A stretch of 64,000 bases of DNA from Streptomyces roseolus (GTDB taxonomy: Bacteria; Actinomycetota; Actinomycetes; Streptomycetales; Streptomycetaceae), in assembly GCF_014649855.1 (NCBI RefSeq), contig NZ_BMTV01000007.1:124001-188000 (forward strand), in the 5' to 3' direction. The notes beneath the pieces are model-generated. The model worked only from the letters and a program-made list of their open reading frames with translations, was not told the DNA's origin and ran no database searches. The position numbers were made by a program, and so were the translations under genes. This document shows positions 36,287-45,448 of this stretch, piece after piece. Position 1 is the stretch's first letter. Each line of letters begins with the position of its first letter.

Positions 36287-37210
36287 GTGGGTCGATATGT
36301 GATCCGGCGGCTGCTGCAGATGATCCCGGTCTTCTTCGGTGCCACGCTGCTGATCTTCCTGATGGTGAACGTGATGGGCGATCCCATCGCCGGACTCTGC
36401 GGCGACCGCGCCTGCGACCCGGCGACCGCCGCCCGGCTGAGGCAGGAGTTCGGCCTCGACAAGCCCGTCTGGCAGCAATACCTGACCTACATGGGCAACG
36501 TCTTCACCGGCGACTTCGGCACCGCCTTCAACGGGCAGCCGGTCACCGAACTGATGGCCAACGCCTTCCCGGTCACCATCCGGCTCACCCTCGTCGCCAT
36601 CCTCTTCGAGATCGTCATCGGCATCAGCCTCGGCGTCGTCACCGGCCTCAAGCGCGGCCGCCCCGTCGACACCACCGTCCTGCTGCTGACCCTGGTCGTC
36701 CTCTCCGTCCCCACCTTCGTCACCGGCCTGCTCGTCCAGCTGCTGCTCGGCGTGAAGTGGGGCTGGATCGACCCGGCCGTCTCGCCCGCCGCCACCTTCG
36801 ACGAACTGATCGTCCCCGGCCTGGTCCTCGCCTCGGTCTCGCTCGCGTACGTCACCCGGCTCACCCGCACCTCGATCGCCGAGAACAAGCGCGCCGACTA
36901 CGTCCGCACCGCCATCGCCAAGGGCCTCCCGCGCCGCCGGGTCGTCAGCCGCCACCTGCTGCGCAACAGCCTCATCCCGGTGGTCACCTTCATCGGCGCC
37001 GACGTCGGCGCCCTCATGGGCGGCGCCATCGTCACCGAACGGATCTTCAACATCCACGGCGTCGGCTACCAGCTCTACCAGGGCATCGTCCGGCAGAACA
37101 CCCAGACCGTGGTCGGCTTCGTGACGATCCTCGTCCTGATCTTCCTGCTGGCCAACCTCCTGGTGGACCTCCTGTACGCCGTCCTTGACCCGAGGATTCG
37201 CTATGCCTGA
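36287..37210 (+). CDS. Oligopeptide ABC transporter permease, OppB type (operon 2)
   Basis: A 307-aa, six-helix permease starting at GTG 36287 (GGAGG 7 nt upstream): VGRYVIRRLLQMIPVFFGAT. Other marks: FGTAFNGQPVTELMANAFPV, and the coupling loop RADYVRTAIAKGLPRRRVVS. An upstream in-frame ATG is rejected because it would start inside the hairpin region. CGDRACDP (~40-47) adds a Cys pair in the periplasmic loop not present in the operon 1 paralogue. Overlaps the next gene by 8 bp. Confidence 0.94.
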   Translation: MGRYVIRRLLQMIPVFFGATLLIFLMVNVMGDPIAGLCGDRACDPATAARLRQEFGLDKPVWQQYLTYMGNVFTGDFGTAFNGQPVTELMANAFPVTIRLTLVAILFEIVIGISLGVVTGLKRGRPVDTTVLLLTLVVLSVPTFVTGLLVQLLLGVKWGWIDPAVSPAATFDELIVPGLVLASVSLAYVTRLTRTSIAENKRADYVRTAIAKGLPRRRVVSRHLLRNSLIPVVTFIGADVGALMGGAIVTERIFNIHGVGYQLYQGIVRQNTQTVVGFVTILVLIFLLANLLVDLLYAVLDPRIRYA

Positions 37211-38189
37211 GCCGCTCGAACCGCTGGAAGAGGGTCGCTCGATCGCCGCGACCGGCGCCGGGGGAGCCACCGACCTCGCCATGGCCGAGGCCGAGACCCT
37301 GGAGCAGACGCCGGACGGCCCCCGGGGCACCGGACCCGACAGCAAACCCCGCTCCCTCTGGTCCGACGCCTGGCACGACCTGCGCCGCAACCCGATCTTC
37401 ATCGTCTCCGGCCTGATCATCCTCTTCCTGGTGGTCATCGCGATCTGGCCGTCCCTGATCGCCTCCGGCGACCCCCTCGACTGCGACCTCTCCAAGGCGC
37501 AGGAGGGTTCCCAGCCCGGCCACCCCTTCGGCTTCAACGGGCAGGGCTGCGACGTCTACACCCGCACCGTCTACGGAGCCAGGGCCTCCATCCAGGTCGG
37601 CGTCTTCGCCACCCTCGGCGTGACCCTCCTCGGCGCCGTCCTCGGCGGCCTCGCCGGCTTCTTCGGCGGCACCTGGGACGGCATCCTCTCCCGGATCACC
37701 GACATCTTCTTCGCCATCCCCGTCGTCCTCGGCGGCCTGGTCCTGCTCTCCGTCGTCAGCAACAACACCGTCTGGCCCGTCATCGGCTTCATGGTGCTGC
37801 TCGGCTGGCCGCAGCTCTCCCGCATCGCCCGCGGCTCGGTGATCACCGCCAAACAGAACGACTACGTGCAGGCCGCCCGCGCGCTCGGCGCCTCCAACTC
37901 CCGGATGCTGCTCCGGCACATCACGCCCAACGCCCTCGCGCCCGTCATCGTCGTCGCCACCATCGCCCTCGGCACCTACATCGCCCTGGAGGCGACCCTG
38001 TCCTTCCTCGGCGTCGGCCTGAAGCCGCCGACGGTCTCCTGGGGCATCGACATCTCCTCGGCCTCGCCGTACATCCGCAACGCGCCGCACATGCTGCTCT
38101 GGCCCTCCGGCGCGCTCGCGATCACGGTGCTCGCCTTCATCATGCTCGGCGACGCCGTCCGCGACGCCCTCGACCCGAAGCTGAGGTAG
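37203..38189 (+). CDS. Oligopeptide ABC transporter permease, OppC type (operon 2)
   Basis: A 328-aa permease. ATG 37203 overlaps the preceding stop in ATGCCTGA exactly as in operon 1. Disordered ~50-residue N-terminus, then SLWSDAWHDLRRNPIFIVSG; coupling loop around NDYVQAARALGASNSRMLLR; tail GDAVRDALDPKLR. Only 6 nt separate it from the next ATPase gene. Confidence 0.94.
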   Translation: MPEPLEPLEEGRSIAATGAGGATDLAMAEAETLEQTPDGPRGTGPDSKPRSLWSDAWHDLRRNPIFIVSGLIILFLVVIAIWPSLIASGDPLDCDLSKAQEGSQPGHPFGFNGQGCDVYTRTVYGARASIQVGVFATLGVTLLGAVLGGLAGFFGGTWDGILSRITDIFFAIPVVLGGLVLLSVVSNNTVWPVIGFMVLLGWPQLSRIARGSVITAKQNDYVQAARALGASNSRMLLRHITPNALAPVIVVATIALGTYIALEATLSFLGVGLKPPTVSWGIDISSASPYIRNAPHMLLWPSGALAITVLAFIMLGDAVRDALDPKLR

Positions 38190-38195
38190 GCACCC

Positions 38196-39179
38196 ATGCT
38201 GCTCGAAGTGCGCGACCTGCACGTGGAGTTCCACACCCGCGACGGGATCGCCAAGGCGGTCAACGGCGTGAACTACTCCGTCGACTCGGGGGAGACCCTC
38301 GCCGTCCTCGGCGAGTCCGGCTCCGGCAAGTCCGTCACCGCCCAGGCCGTCATGGGCATCCTCGACATGCCCCCCGGGAGGATCACCAGCGGCGAGATCC
38401 TCTTCCAGGGCCAGGACCTGCTGAAGCTCAAGGAGGAGGAGCGCAGGAAGGTCCGCGGCGCCAAGATGGCGATGATCTTCCAGGACGCGCTCTCCTCCCT
38501 CAACCCCGTCCTCAGCGTCGGCGAACAGCTCGGCGAGATGTTCGTCGTCCACCAGGGGATGAGCAAGAAGGACGCCCGCGCCCAGGCCGTCGAGCTCATG
38601 GACCGGGTCCGCATCCCCGCCGCCAAGGAACGCGTCGGCCAGTACCCCCACCAGTTCTCCGGAGGCATGCGCCAGCGCATCATGATCGCCATGGCGCTCG
38701 CCCTGGAGCCCGAGCTGATCATCGCCGACGAGCCCACCACCGCCCTCGACGTCACCGTCCAGGCCCAGGTCATGGACCTGCTCGCGGAGCTCCAGCGCGA
38801 GTACAACATGGGGCTCATCCTCATCACCCACGACCTCGGCGTCGTCGCCGACGTCGCCGACAACATCGCCGTCATGTACGCCGGCCGGATCGTCGAGAAG
38901 GCCCCCGTCCACGAGATCTACAAGGCGCCCGCCCACCCCTACACCCGCGGCCTCCTCGACTCCATCCCGCGCCTGGACCAGAAGGGCCAGGAGCTGTACG
39001 CGATCAAGGGCCTGCCGCCCAACCTGCTCGCCATCCCGCCCGGCTGCGCCTTCAACCCGCGCTGCCCGATGGCGCAGGACGTCTGCCGCACCGACGTGCC
39101 CCCGCTGTACGAGGTCACCGAATCGCCCGTCCCGCGCTCCAGCGCCTGCCACTTCTGGAAGGAGTGCCTCCATGGCTGA
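38196..39179 (+). CDS. Oligopeptide ABC transporter ATPase, OppD type (operon 2)
   Basis: A 327-aa ATPase lacking the ~20-residue N-terminal extension of its operon 1 paralogue. Walker A GESGSGKS at 39-46, FSGGMRQR, LIIADEP, LITHDLGVV and the CAFNPRCPMAQDVC cysteine motif are all intact. Overlaps the OppF-type gene by 8 bp (ATGGCTGA). Confidence 0.95.
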   Translation: MLLEVRDLHVEFHTRDGIAKAVNGVNYSVDSGETLAVLGESGSGKSVTAQAVMGILDMPPGRITSGEILFQGQDLLKLKEEERRKVRGAKMAMIFQDALSSLNPVLSVGEQLGEMFVVHQGMSKKDARAQAVELMDRVRIPAAKERVGQYPHQFSGGMRQRIMIAMALALEPELIIADEPTTALDVTVQAQVMDLLAELQREYNMGLILITHDLGVVADVADNIAVMYAGRIVEKAPVHEIYKAPAHPYTRGLLDSIPRLDQKGQELYAIKGLPPNLLAIPPGCAFNPRCPMAQDVCRTDVPPLYEVTESPVPRSSACHFWKECLHG

Positions 39180-40359
39180 GGCGATTCTCGAGGTCCGGGA
39201 CCTGCACAAGCACTACCCGCTGACCCAGGGCGTCCTCTTCAAGAAGCAGGTCGGCGCGGTCAGGGCGGTCGACGGCGTCGACTTCGACCTCGCCGCCGGC
39301 GAGACCCTCGGGATCGTCGGCGAGTCCGGCTGCGGCAAGTCGACCGTCGCGAAGATGCTGGTCAACCTGGAGAAGCCGACCTCCGGCTCGATCAAGTACA
39401 AGGGCGAGGACCTCACCAAGCTCTCCCCGCGCGCCCTCAAGGCCGTCCGCCGCAACATCCAGATGGTCTTCCAGGACCCCTACACCTCGCTCAACCCGCG
39501 CATGACGGTCGGCGACATCATCGGCGAGCCGTACGAGATCCACCCCGAGGTCGCGCCGAAGGGGGACCGGCGCCGCAAGGTCCAGGACCTGCTCGACGTC
39601 GTCGGCCTCAACCCCGAGTACATCAACCGCTACCCGCACCAGTTCTCCGGCGGCCAGCGCCAGCGCATCGGCATCGCCCGCGGCCTCGCCCTCCAGCCCG
39701 AGATCATCGTCGCCGACGAGCCGGTCTCCGCCCTCGACGTCTCCGTCCAGGCCCAGGTCGTCAACCTGCTCGACCGGCTCCAGTCCGAGTTCTCCCTCAG
39801 CTACGTCTTCATCGCCCACGACCTGTCGATCGTGCGGCACATCTCGGACCGGGTCGGCGTCATGTACCTCGGCCGGATCGTGGAGATCGGCACCGACACC
39901 CAGATCTACGACCACCCCACCCACCCCTACACGCAGGCGCTGCTCTCCGCGGTGCCCGTCCCGGACCCCGAGGCCCGCGCCCACCGCGAGCGGATCATCC
40001 TCACCGGCGACGTGCCCTCCCCGGCCAACATCCCCTCCGGTTGCCGCTTCCGCACCCGCTGCTGGAAGGCGCGGGAGCGGTGCGAGCTGGAGGTCCCGCT
40101 GCTCGCCGTCCCGGCCGTCTTCCGCCTCACCGACAGCCCCGCCCACCACCCCTCCGCCTGCCACTTCGCCGAGGAGAAGCAGGTCGTCCCGCCGGAGGAC
40201 TCCCTGACCCACCCGGACCCCCTGGCGGAGGGCCCGGCCCCGGTGGAGGCGGCCCGCGAGGCCCAGGCACCGGAGGGTCCGGGTCCGGGGAGACCGGGTC
40301 CGGACGGCCAGGGCCCGGAGGGGCCTCCCGAGGAGCCGGGCAGCCCGAAGACCCTCTGA
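39172..40359 (+). CDS. Oligopeptide ABC transporter ATPase, OppF type (operon 2)
   Basis: A 395-aa ATPase with Walker A GESGCGKST at 50-58, MVFQDPYTSLNPRM, FSGGQRQRIGIARGLAL, IIVADEP, and RTRCWKARERC. After residue ~340 it has a ~50-residue Pro/Gly/Glu-rich tail absent from the operon 1 paralogue. Last gene of operon 2. Confidence 0.95.
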   Translation: MAEAILEVRDLHKHYPLTQGVLFKKQVGAVRAVDGVDFDLAAGETLGIVGESGCGKSTVAKMLVNLEKPTSGSIKYKGEDLTKLSPRALKAVRRNIQMVFQDPYTSLNPRMTVGDIIGEPYEIHPEVAPKGDRRRKVQDLLDVVGLNPEYINRYPHQFSGGQRQRIGIARGLALQPEIIVADEPVSALDVSVQAQVVNLLDRLQSEFSLSYVFIAHDLSIVRHISDRVGVMYLGRIVEIGTDTQIYDHPTHPYTQALLSAVPVPDPEARAHRERIILTGDVPSPANIPSGCRFRTRCWKARERCELEVPLLAVPAVFRLTDSPAHHPSACHFAEEKQVVPPEDSLTHPDPLAEGPAPVEAAREAQAPEGPGPGRPGPDGQGPEGPPEEPGSPKTL

Positions 40360-40393
40360 CGCGGGGCCCTTTAACGCCTCGGCAATCACCGAG

Positions 40394-40424
40394 TATCGGA
40401 TCCGATATACGAATACTGGATCCT
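40394..40424. promoter_or_regulatory. Palindromic/direct-repeat operator-like site
   Basis: The 14-bp perfect palindrome TATCGGATCCGATA (40394-40407) is followed 20 bp later by TACTGGATCC (40414-40423), an 8/10 match to its left half. AT-rich context, between Opp operon 2 and the next membrane-protein gene. Probable binding site for an unknown dimeric regulator. Confidence 0.55.
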
Positions 40425-40527
40425 GTCGGTCATGCGGCCCGTGCGGGTGCCGTCGACCGGCGGGGGCTCCCCGAGCCCCCGCCGGGACACCGTTCCGCGG
40501 AACCGCTTGTCTCCGCCGCCCCTGACC

Positions 40528-41481
40528 GTGAGTATCGGCCCCGTGACTGTGACACGACCGGCACGTCTCACCGGCGCGGCGCTCGCCGCCGTGCTCGCGC
40601 TCGTCCCCTTCGTCTGGATCCTGCGCGACCTCGCCGCCCTCGGCTCGCCCGAGGACCTGTTCCGGCACTGGGTCGGCGACCGCTTCCGGCTCGGTCACGC
40701 CCGGTCGGCCACCACCCTGCTCGACCCGCTGCTCTGCCTCGCCGCCGCCGGCACCGCCCTCGCGGCCCTCCGCTCCCGGCACGCCGCCGCCGCGCTCGCC
40801 GCCACCGGCGCCGTCACCCTCGCCGTACGCCTCCCCGGCCTCTGGTCCCACGGCACCGGGCCCCTCGTCACCGCCCTCGCCGAGACCGCCCTGGGCGCCG
40901 GACTCCTCCTCACCGCCCTCACCGGCCGCCGCCCGCCGGCCGGCCCCGACGAACCGGTCCCCACCCGGCCCCGCCCCGGGCCGGCCGCCGCGGCGGGCGT
41001 CCTGCTCGCCGTCGCCGCCCTCGTCCTGCTGGCCCGGGAGATCGACCGGGCCACCGGGCTCGGCCTCCGCCTCGCCGTCGACCGCTACACCGGCGGCCGC
41101 TCCGTCCTCGGCCCCGCGCTCGGCGTCCCGCCCGGCTGGCTCGCCGCCGTCCTCGTCGCCCTCCACCTGACGGCCGCCGTCTCCGCCTTCGCCGCCGCCC
41201 GGCACACCCGCCCCCTCGGCCTGCTCGCCGGCGGCCTCCTCCTCGGCACCGGCCTCGCCGAACTCGCCCGCCTCGCCCGGCTCCACCTCCACCACGACGG
41301 CGTCGTGTACGTCCGGGCCCCCGAACTCGACGTCCCCGCCCTCGCCACCGCGCTCTTCTGCGCGCTCGCCGGGGCCGCCGTCCTCGCCCTCCTGGCCGGG
41401 CGCGGCGCCCCCGACGCCGCACCCGCCCCGCGCCCGGCGGCGACCCCGCCGCCGCCCTACCCGCGGCCGCCCGGCTGGTGA
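40528..41481 (+). CDS. Multi-pass membrane protein of unknown function
   Basis: About 317 aa with eight or so hydrophobic helices (ALAAVLALVPFVWIL, AAGVLLAVAALVLLA, ALFCALAGAAVLALLAG) and a Pro-rich C-terminus. I do not recognise the family. Conserved-looking polar parts are SPEDLFRHWVGDRFRLGHAR and HHDGVVYVRAPELDVPA. The start is uncertain: GTG codons at 40528, 40543 and 40549 are in frame and none has a good ribosome-binding site; the frame also opens further upstream through the operator-like region. Its 3' end overlaps the S9 peptidase gene tail-to-tail by 25 bp. Confidence 0.7.
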   Translation: MSIGPVTVTRPARLTGAALAAVLALVPFVWILRDLAALGSPEDLFRHWVGDRFRLGHARSATTLLDPLLCLAAAGTALAALRSRHAAAALAATGAVTLAVRLPGLWSHGTGPLVTALAETALGAGLLLTALTGRRPPAGPDEPVPTRPRPGPAAAAGVLLAVAALVLLAREIDRATGLGLRLAVDRYTGGRSVLGPALGVPPGWLAAVLVALHLTAAVSAFAAARHTRPLGLLAGGLLLGTGLAELARLARLHLHHDGVVYVRAPELDVPALATALFCALAGAAVLALLAGRGAPDAAPAPRPAATPPPPYPRPPGW

Positions 41482-43643
41482 TCCCGGAAGCCGCCCAGCG
41501 ACCGCTTCAGGAAGTCGACCTGGAGCAGCAGCAGGTTCTCCGCCACCTGCTCCTGCGGGGTCATGTGCGTCACCCCCGACAGCGGCAGCACCTCGTGCGG
41601 GCGGCCCGCCGCGAGGAGCGCCGACGACAGCCGCAGCGCGTGCGCCACCACCACGTTGTCGTCCGCGAGACCGTGCACGATCATCATCGGCCGGGCCGGC
41701 TCCTCCGGCGCCGACAGACCGTCGTCGGTGAGCAGCGACTGCGCCGCGTACACCTCGGGCTCCGTCTCCGGGGTGCCCAGGTACCGCTCCGTGTAGTGGG
41801 TGTCGTACAGCCGCCAGTCCGTCACCGGCGCGCCCACCACCGCCGCGTGGAAGACATCGGGCCGCCGCAGCACCGCGAGCCCCGCCAGGTAGCCGCCGAA
41901 CGACCAGCCCCGCACCGCCACCCGGTCCAGGTCCAGCGGGAACCGCTCCGCGAGCGCCCGCACCGCCGCCACCTGGTCCTCCAGCGTCACCGCGAAGTCC
42001 CGCAGCACCGCCTTCTCCCACGAGGGGGAGCGCCACGGCGTCCCCCGGCCGTCCGCCACCACCACCGCGAAGCCCTGCTCGGCGAACCACTGCGAGGTCA
42101 GGTGCGCGTTGTGCGCGGCCACCACCCGGGGCCCGTGCGGGCCACCGTACGGATCCATCAGGACCGGCAGCGGCCCGTGCCCCTCCTCGTACCAGGACGG
42201 CAGCAGCACCGCGCAGGGGATCCGCCGCTCACCGGCCTCGGTGAACACCGGCGCGGCCCGCAGCGGCGGTTCGGCCGCGTACGAGCCCACCACCGCCACC
42301 GGCCGCCCCGCGCGCAGCACCCGCGCCACCGGGCCCGGCGCGTCCGGCCGGGAGGAGACCAGCACGGTCACCCCGCCGCCGCGCACCGCCCCGTGCCAGC
42401 CCGCGCCCTCCGAGACCCGCTCCGCGCCCGCCGCCGACACCCGGTACACATGCGTCTCGCCCGTCTCCGGGGCCTCGGCCGCCTCGCCCGCCGACGCCGA
42501 CACCAGCACGTCGTCCTCGCCGACGTCGAGCACCGCCCGCACGTGCAGCGAGGCGTCCGTCAGCGTCTCCCCGCCCACGGACAGCGCCCGCGCCCCGCTC
42601 TCGTCGCCGATCCGCACCAGCTTCCCGTCCGGCGACCAGCACGGCACCCCCGGCAGCAGCTCCAGCCAGGCCGGGTCCGTGTCCTCCCGCACGGTCGTCG
42701 TCGCGCCCGAGGCGGGGTCCACCGCCAGCACCCGCTGGCTCCGCTGGTCCCGGGCCTGGACGAGGAGCAGCGGCGCGCCCGCCGAGGACCAGTGCACGCG
42801 CGCGAGGTACGGGAACCGCTCCCGGTCCCACACCACTTCGGTGCGGGAGCCGTCGAGGCCGTGGCGGAAGAGCCGCACCTCCGCGTCGGGCGTCCCCGCC
42901 GCCGGGTACGCCACCCGCTGCGGTTCCCGGTCCGGGTGCGCCGGGTCCGCGATGTACCACCGGCGCACCTCACGGTCGTCCGCGCGGGCCACCAGGAGCG
43001 CGTCCGACTCCGGAGACCACCAGAATCCGCGGTCCCGTCCCATTTCCTCCGAGGCGATGAATTCGGCCAATCCGTAGGTGGTGTTCCCGTCCTCCGGAAC
43101 CGCCAGTTCCCGATCGCCGGAACCATCGGCTCCGACCACCCGCAGGGCCCCGCCCGACACATACGCCACCAGGCGTCCGTCCGGCGACGGCCGCGGGTCG
43201 ATCACCGGTCCCGGCACCGGCAGCTCCCGTGCCGTCCCGGTCCGCAGCTCGGCCGTGAACAGCCGCCCGGACAGGGCGAACGCCGCCAGCTCCACCGCCG
43301 CGTCCACCGCGTAGCCGACGATCCCCGCCGACCCCTCGCGGCTGCGTTCGCGCCGCGCCTGCTCCTCGGCCGACAGCTCCTCCTCGGCCCCCGCGAGCAG
43401 CGCGGACGGTTCCGCGGCGACCCGTTCCACCGGCTCGCCGCCGTCCGCCGGCAGGTCGAGCACCATCAGCGCGTGCGTCCGGTCCGTGCCCGAACCGGAA
43501 CGGACGAAGACGACCCGCTCCCCGTCCGGGGAGACCGAGAAACCGCGCGGCACCCCGAGCGTGAACCGCTGGGTCCGGGCGTGCAGGCGAGGGAAGGAGA
43601 GCCCCACGGGTGGGGCGGCAGAGTGCTGCTGAGACAAGGTCAT
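41457..43643 (-). CDS. S9 family prolyl oligopeptidase (DPP IV-like)
   Basis: A 728-aa peptidase. Residues ~25-450 form the beta-propeller (GFSVSPDGERVVFVRSG, RPSPDGRLVAYVSGG, WWSPESDALLVARADDREVR, with the DPP IV-type Glu region EFIASEEMGRDRGFWWSP). The alpha/beta hydrolase domain has Ser in GWSFGGYLAG, Asp in VHGLADDNVVV and His in LSGVTHMTP. EEMGR is the Glu pair that anchors the substrate N-terminus in dipeptidyl-peptidases. No signal peptide, so cytoplasmic; it may degrade peptides imported by the neighbouring Opp systems (inference). ATG 43643 has a TACTTT -10 box 7 nt upstream and no Shine-Dalgarno sequence. Confidence 0.92.
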   Translation of the reverse strand: MTLSQQHSAAPPVGLSFPRLHARTQRFTLGVPRGFSVSPDGERVVFVRSGSGTDRTHALMVLDLPADGGEPVERVAAEPSALLAGAEEELSAEEQARRERSREGSAGIVGYAVDAAVELAAFALSGRLFTAELRTGTARELPVPGPVIDPRPSPDGRLVAYVSGGALRVVGADGSGDRELAVPEDGNTTYGLAEFIASEEMGRDRGFWWSPESDALLVARADDREVRRWYIADPAHPDREPQRVAYPAAGTPDAEVRLFRHGLDGSRTEVVWDRERFPYLARVHWSSAGAPLLLVQARDQRSQRVLAVDPASGATTTVREDTDPAWLELLPGVPCWSPDGKLVRIGDESGARALSVGGETLTDASLHVRAVLDVGEDDVLVSASAGEAAEAPETGETHVYRVSAAGAERVSEGAGWHGAVRGGGVTVLVSSRPDAPGPVARVLRAGRPVAVVGSYAAEPPLRAAPVFTEAGERRIPCAVLLPSWYEEGHGPLPVLMDPYGGPHGPRVVAAHNAHLTSQWFAEQGFAVVVADGRGTPWRSPSWEKAVLRDFAVTLEDQVAAVRALAERFPLDLDRVAVRGWSFGGYLAGLAVLRRPDVFHAAVVGAPVTDWRLYDTHYTERYLGTPETEPEVYAAQSLLTDDGLSAPEEPARPMMIVHGLADDNVVVAHALRLSSALLAAGRPHEVLPLSGVTHMTPQEQVAENLLLLQVDFLKRSLGGFRDHQPGGRG

Positions 43644-43650
43644 ACGGCCG

Positions 43651-43656
43651 AAAGTA
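43651..43656 (-). promoter_or_regulatory. -10 box of a leaderless promoter for the S9 peptidase
   Basis: TACTTT on the minus strand, 7 nt before the ATG. Confidence 0.45.
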
Positions 43657-43770
43657 GCGCTGTACGCCCCCTCGCGCGCCTGTACGCCGATCAATGCGCG
43701 GGTACGGATAGTTATGATCCGTAGCGCTTGGTGGGTGCCCCTCCGTGGGTATGCACTCGCGTGGGGTCCC

Positions 43771-43846
43771 CGGGCACGTGCCCGAGGCCCGCACCGACCG
43801 CATGAAGCACGACCGCACGAAGCACGGGCACGACCGCACGAGGCAC
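43771..43846. repeat. Palindrome and 15-bp direct repeats upstream of a small membrane-protein gene
   Basis: The 14-bp perfect palindrome CGGGCACGTGCCCG is at 43771-43784. A 15-bp repeat GACCGCACGAAGCAC (with single-base variants) occurs at 43796, 43811 and 43832. The whole 286-bp gap between the divergent genes has no other gene. Confidence 0.65.
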
Positions 43847-43929
43847 GGGCGCCGCCCGTACGCACCACCCGCACACAACCGCACGCACGAACCGCTCGAA
43901 CAACCGACCGAAGGTGGAGGTGAACCGCC

Positions 43930-44130
43930 GTGGCACTCTCGCTCTCGATCTCCGTGGTGGTGCTGCTGGCGATCGTCGTCTTCCTGCTGATCCGGAAATC
44001 CGGACTCAAAGCCGGACACGCGGTGGTCTGTGCGCTCCTGGGCTTCTACCTCGCCAGCTCCTCCCTCTCCGACTCGATCACCACCCTCACCACCAACGTG
44101 GCGAGCATGATCGCGGGACTCAAGTTCTGA
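43930..44130 (+). CDS. Small conserved membrane protein (66 aa)
   Basis: A 66-residue protein with a hydrophobic N-terminal helix (ALSLSISVVVLLAIVVFLLI), a short basic turn (RKSGLKAGHA) and a second hydrophobic segment (VVCALLGFYLASSSL) ending in SMIAGLKF. I recognise it as a type of small protein common in Streptomyces but know no function. GTG 43930 is preceded by GGTGGAGGTG, a strong ribosome-binding site that supports translation. Confidence 0.75.
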   Translation: MALSLSISVVVLLAIVVFLLIRKSGLKAGHAVVCALLGFYLASSSLSDSITTLTTNVASMIAGLKF

Positions 44131-44159
44131 CCCGGGCGGTCGGCGACGGCCCCGCCTCG

Positions 44160-44165
44160 TAGGCT
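44160..44165 (+). promoter_or_regulatory. -10 box of a leaderless promoter for mshB
   Basis: TAGGCT, 6 nt before the ATG; no Shine-Dalgarno sequence. Confidence 0.55.
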
Positions 44166-44171
44166 GGGGCC

Positions 44172-45098
44172 ATGACCGATCTCCCCGCCCGTCGTCTGCT
44201 CCTCGTGCACGCGCACCCGGACGACGAGTCGATCAACAACGGCGCCACCATGGCCAGGTACGCGGCCGAAGGCGCCCTGGTCACCCTGGTCACCTGCACC
44301 CTGGGCGAGGAGGGCGAGGTCATCCCGCCCGAGCTCGCCCACCTGGCCCCCGACCGCGAGGACCGCCTCGGCCCCCACCGCGTCGGCGAACTCGCCGCCG
44401 CCATGGCCGCCCTCGGCGTCACCGACCACCGCTTCCTCGGCGGCGAGGGCCGCTTCCGCGACTCCGGCATGATGGGCGTCCCCCAGAACGAGCGCGCGAA
44501 CGCCTTCTGGAACACCGACGTCGACACCGCCGCCGCCTTCCTCGTCGAGGTGGTCCGCGAGACCCGCCCCCAGGTCCTCGTCACCTACGACCCCGACGGC
44601 GGCTACGGCCACCCGGACCACATCCAGGCCCACCGCGTCGCCATGCGCGCCGCCGACCTCGCCGCGGACCCCGCGTACCGCCCCGACCTCGGCCCCGCCC
44701 ACGCCATCGCCAAGATCTACTGGAACCGGGTGCCCCGCCCCGTCGCCGAGGCCGGCTTCGCCCGCCTCGCCGCCGAGGGCTCCGCCTTCCCGAAGGACGC
44801 CGCCGTCGACGACGTCCCCGGAGTCGTCGACGAGGACCGGATCACCGCCGAGATCGCCGGCGGCGACCCCGCCGAGCGGGGCTCGTACGCGGCCCGCAAG
44901 AGCGCCGCCATGGCCGCCCACGCCACCCAGGTCGCCGTCGACGGCCCCTGGTTCGCCCTCTCCAACGACCTCGGCCAGCCCCTCCTCACCACCGAGTACT
45001 ACGAACTCGTCCGCGGCGTCCCGGGCGCCCCGGCCGGCGAGCGCGAGACCGACCTCTTCGCGGGCCTCCCCGCCGAGGGCGAGGTGGCGGGCCGATGA
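44172..45098 (+). CDS. mshB: N-acetyl-GlcN-Ins deacetylase MshB (mycothiol biosynthesis)
   Basis: MshB removes the acetyl group from GlcNAc-Ins, the second dedicated step to mycothiol, the main actinobacterial thiol. The 308-aa product has the zinc motif AHPDDE (residues 14-19; His15 and Asp18 as ligands, Asp17 as base), [25 protein letters not shown] as in the mycobacterial enzyme, and the third ligand region [12 protein letters not shown]. Length and motifs match MshB rather than the Mca amidase. The downstream DUF6113 gene overlaps by 4 bp. Confidence 0.94.
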   Translation: MTDLPARRLLLVHAHPDDESINNGATMARYAAEGALVTLVTCTLGEEGEVIPPELAHLAPDREDRLGPHRVGELAAAMAALGVTDHRFLGGEGRFRDSGMMGVPQNERANAFWNTDVDTAAAFLVEVVRETRPQVLVTYDPDGGYGHPDHIQAHRVAMRAADLAADPAYRPDLGPAHAIAKIYWNRVPRPVAEAGFARLAAEGSAFPKDAAVDDVPGVVDEDRITAEIAGGDPAERGSYAARKSAAMAAHATQVAVDGPWFALSNDLGQPLLTTEYYELVRGVPGAPAGERETDLFAGLPAEGEVAGR

Positions 45099-45448
45099 AC
45101 ACCCCCGTCGCCCGGTACGCCGCCTACGCCGGTCTCCTCGTCCTCGGCGCCCTCGTCGGCACCGCCGGCGCCCTCGTCCAGGCCGCCTGGCTCCCCGCCG
45201 GCCTGCTCCTCGCCCTGCTCGCCACCGCCGCCCTCTTCTACGGCGGCATGCGCGCCACCGGCAACCAGGCCGGTCTCGCCGCGGCGGGCGGCGGCTGGCT
45301 CCTCGCCGTCATCGTGCTCAGCCTCGGCCGCCCCGAGGGTGACGGGCTCTTCGGCGGCGGCCTCGGCGAGCTGGTCTTCCTCTTCGGCGGCATGGGCGCC
45401 GCTGTGATCTGCGCCACCGTCAGCAGGCTGCCGCAGACCACCCCGTAG
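45095..45448 (+). CDS. DUF6113-type membrane protein
   Basis: A 117-aa protein with about four hydrophobic helices ([66 protein letters not shown]). Starts in an ATGA overlap with mshB, so translation is coupled. The same pair (Rv1170-Rv1171) occurs in mycobacteria, from memory, implying a role linked to mycothiol or its neighbourhood, but no function is known. Confidence 0.8.
   Translation: MNTPVARYAAYAGLLVLGALVGTAGALVQAAWLPAGLLLALLATAALFYGGMRATGNQAGLAAAGGGWLLAVIVLSLGRPEGDGLFGGGLGELVFLFGGMGAAVICATVSRLPQTTP

Noticed and set aside
34520..37537. 1005-codon minus-strand open frame across Opp operon 2
   Set aside because: Antisense shadow of recognisable transporter genes; the translation is Asp/Val/Leu-rich nonsense typical of a reverse-complemented high-G+C gene.
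44172..45098. Mycothiol S-conjugate amidase (Mca) instead of MshB
   Set aside because: Length and the [10 protein letters not shown] segment, with the conserved DUF6113 neighbour, fit MshB better. The two are paralogues, so a biochemical test would decide finally.
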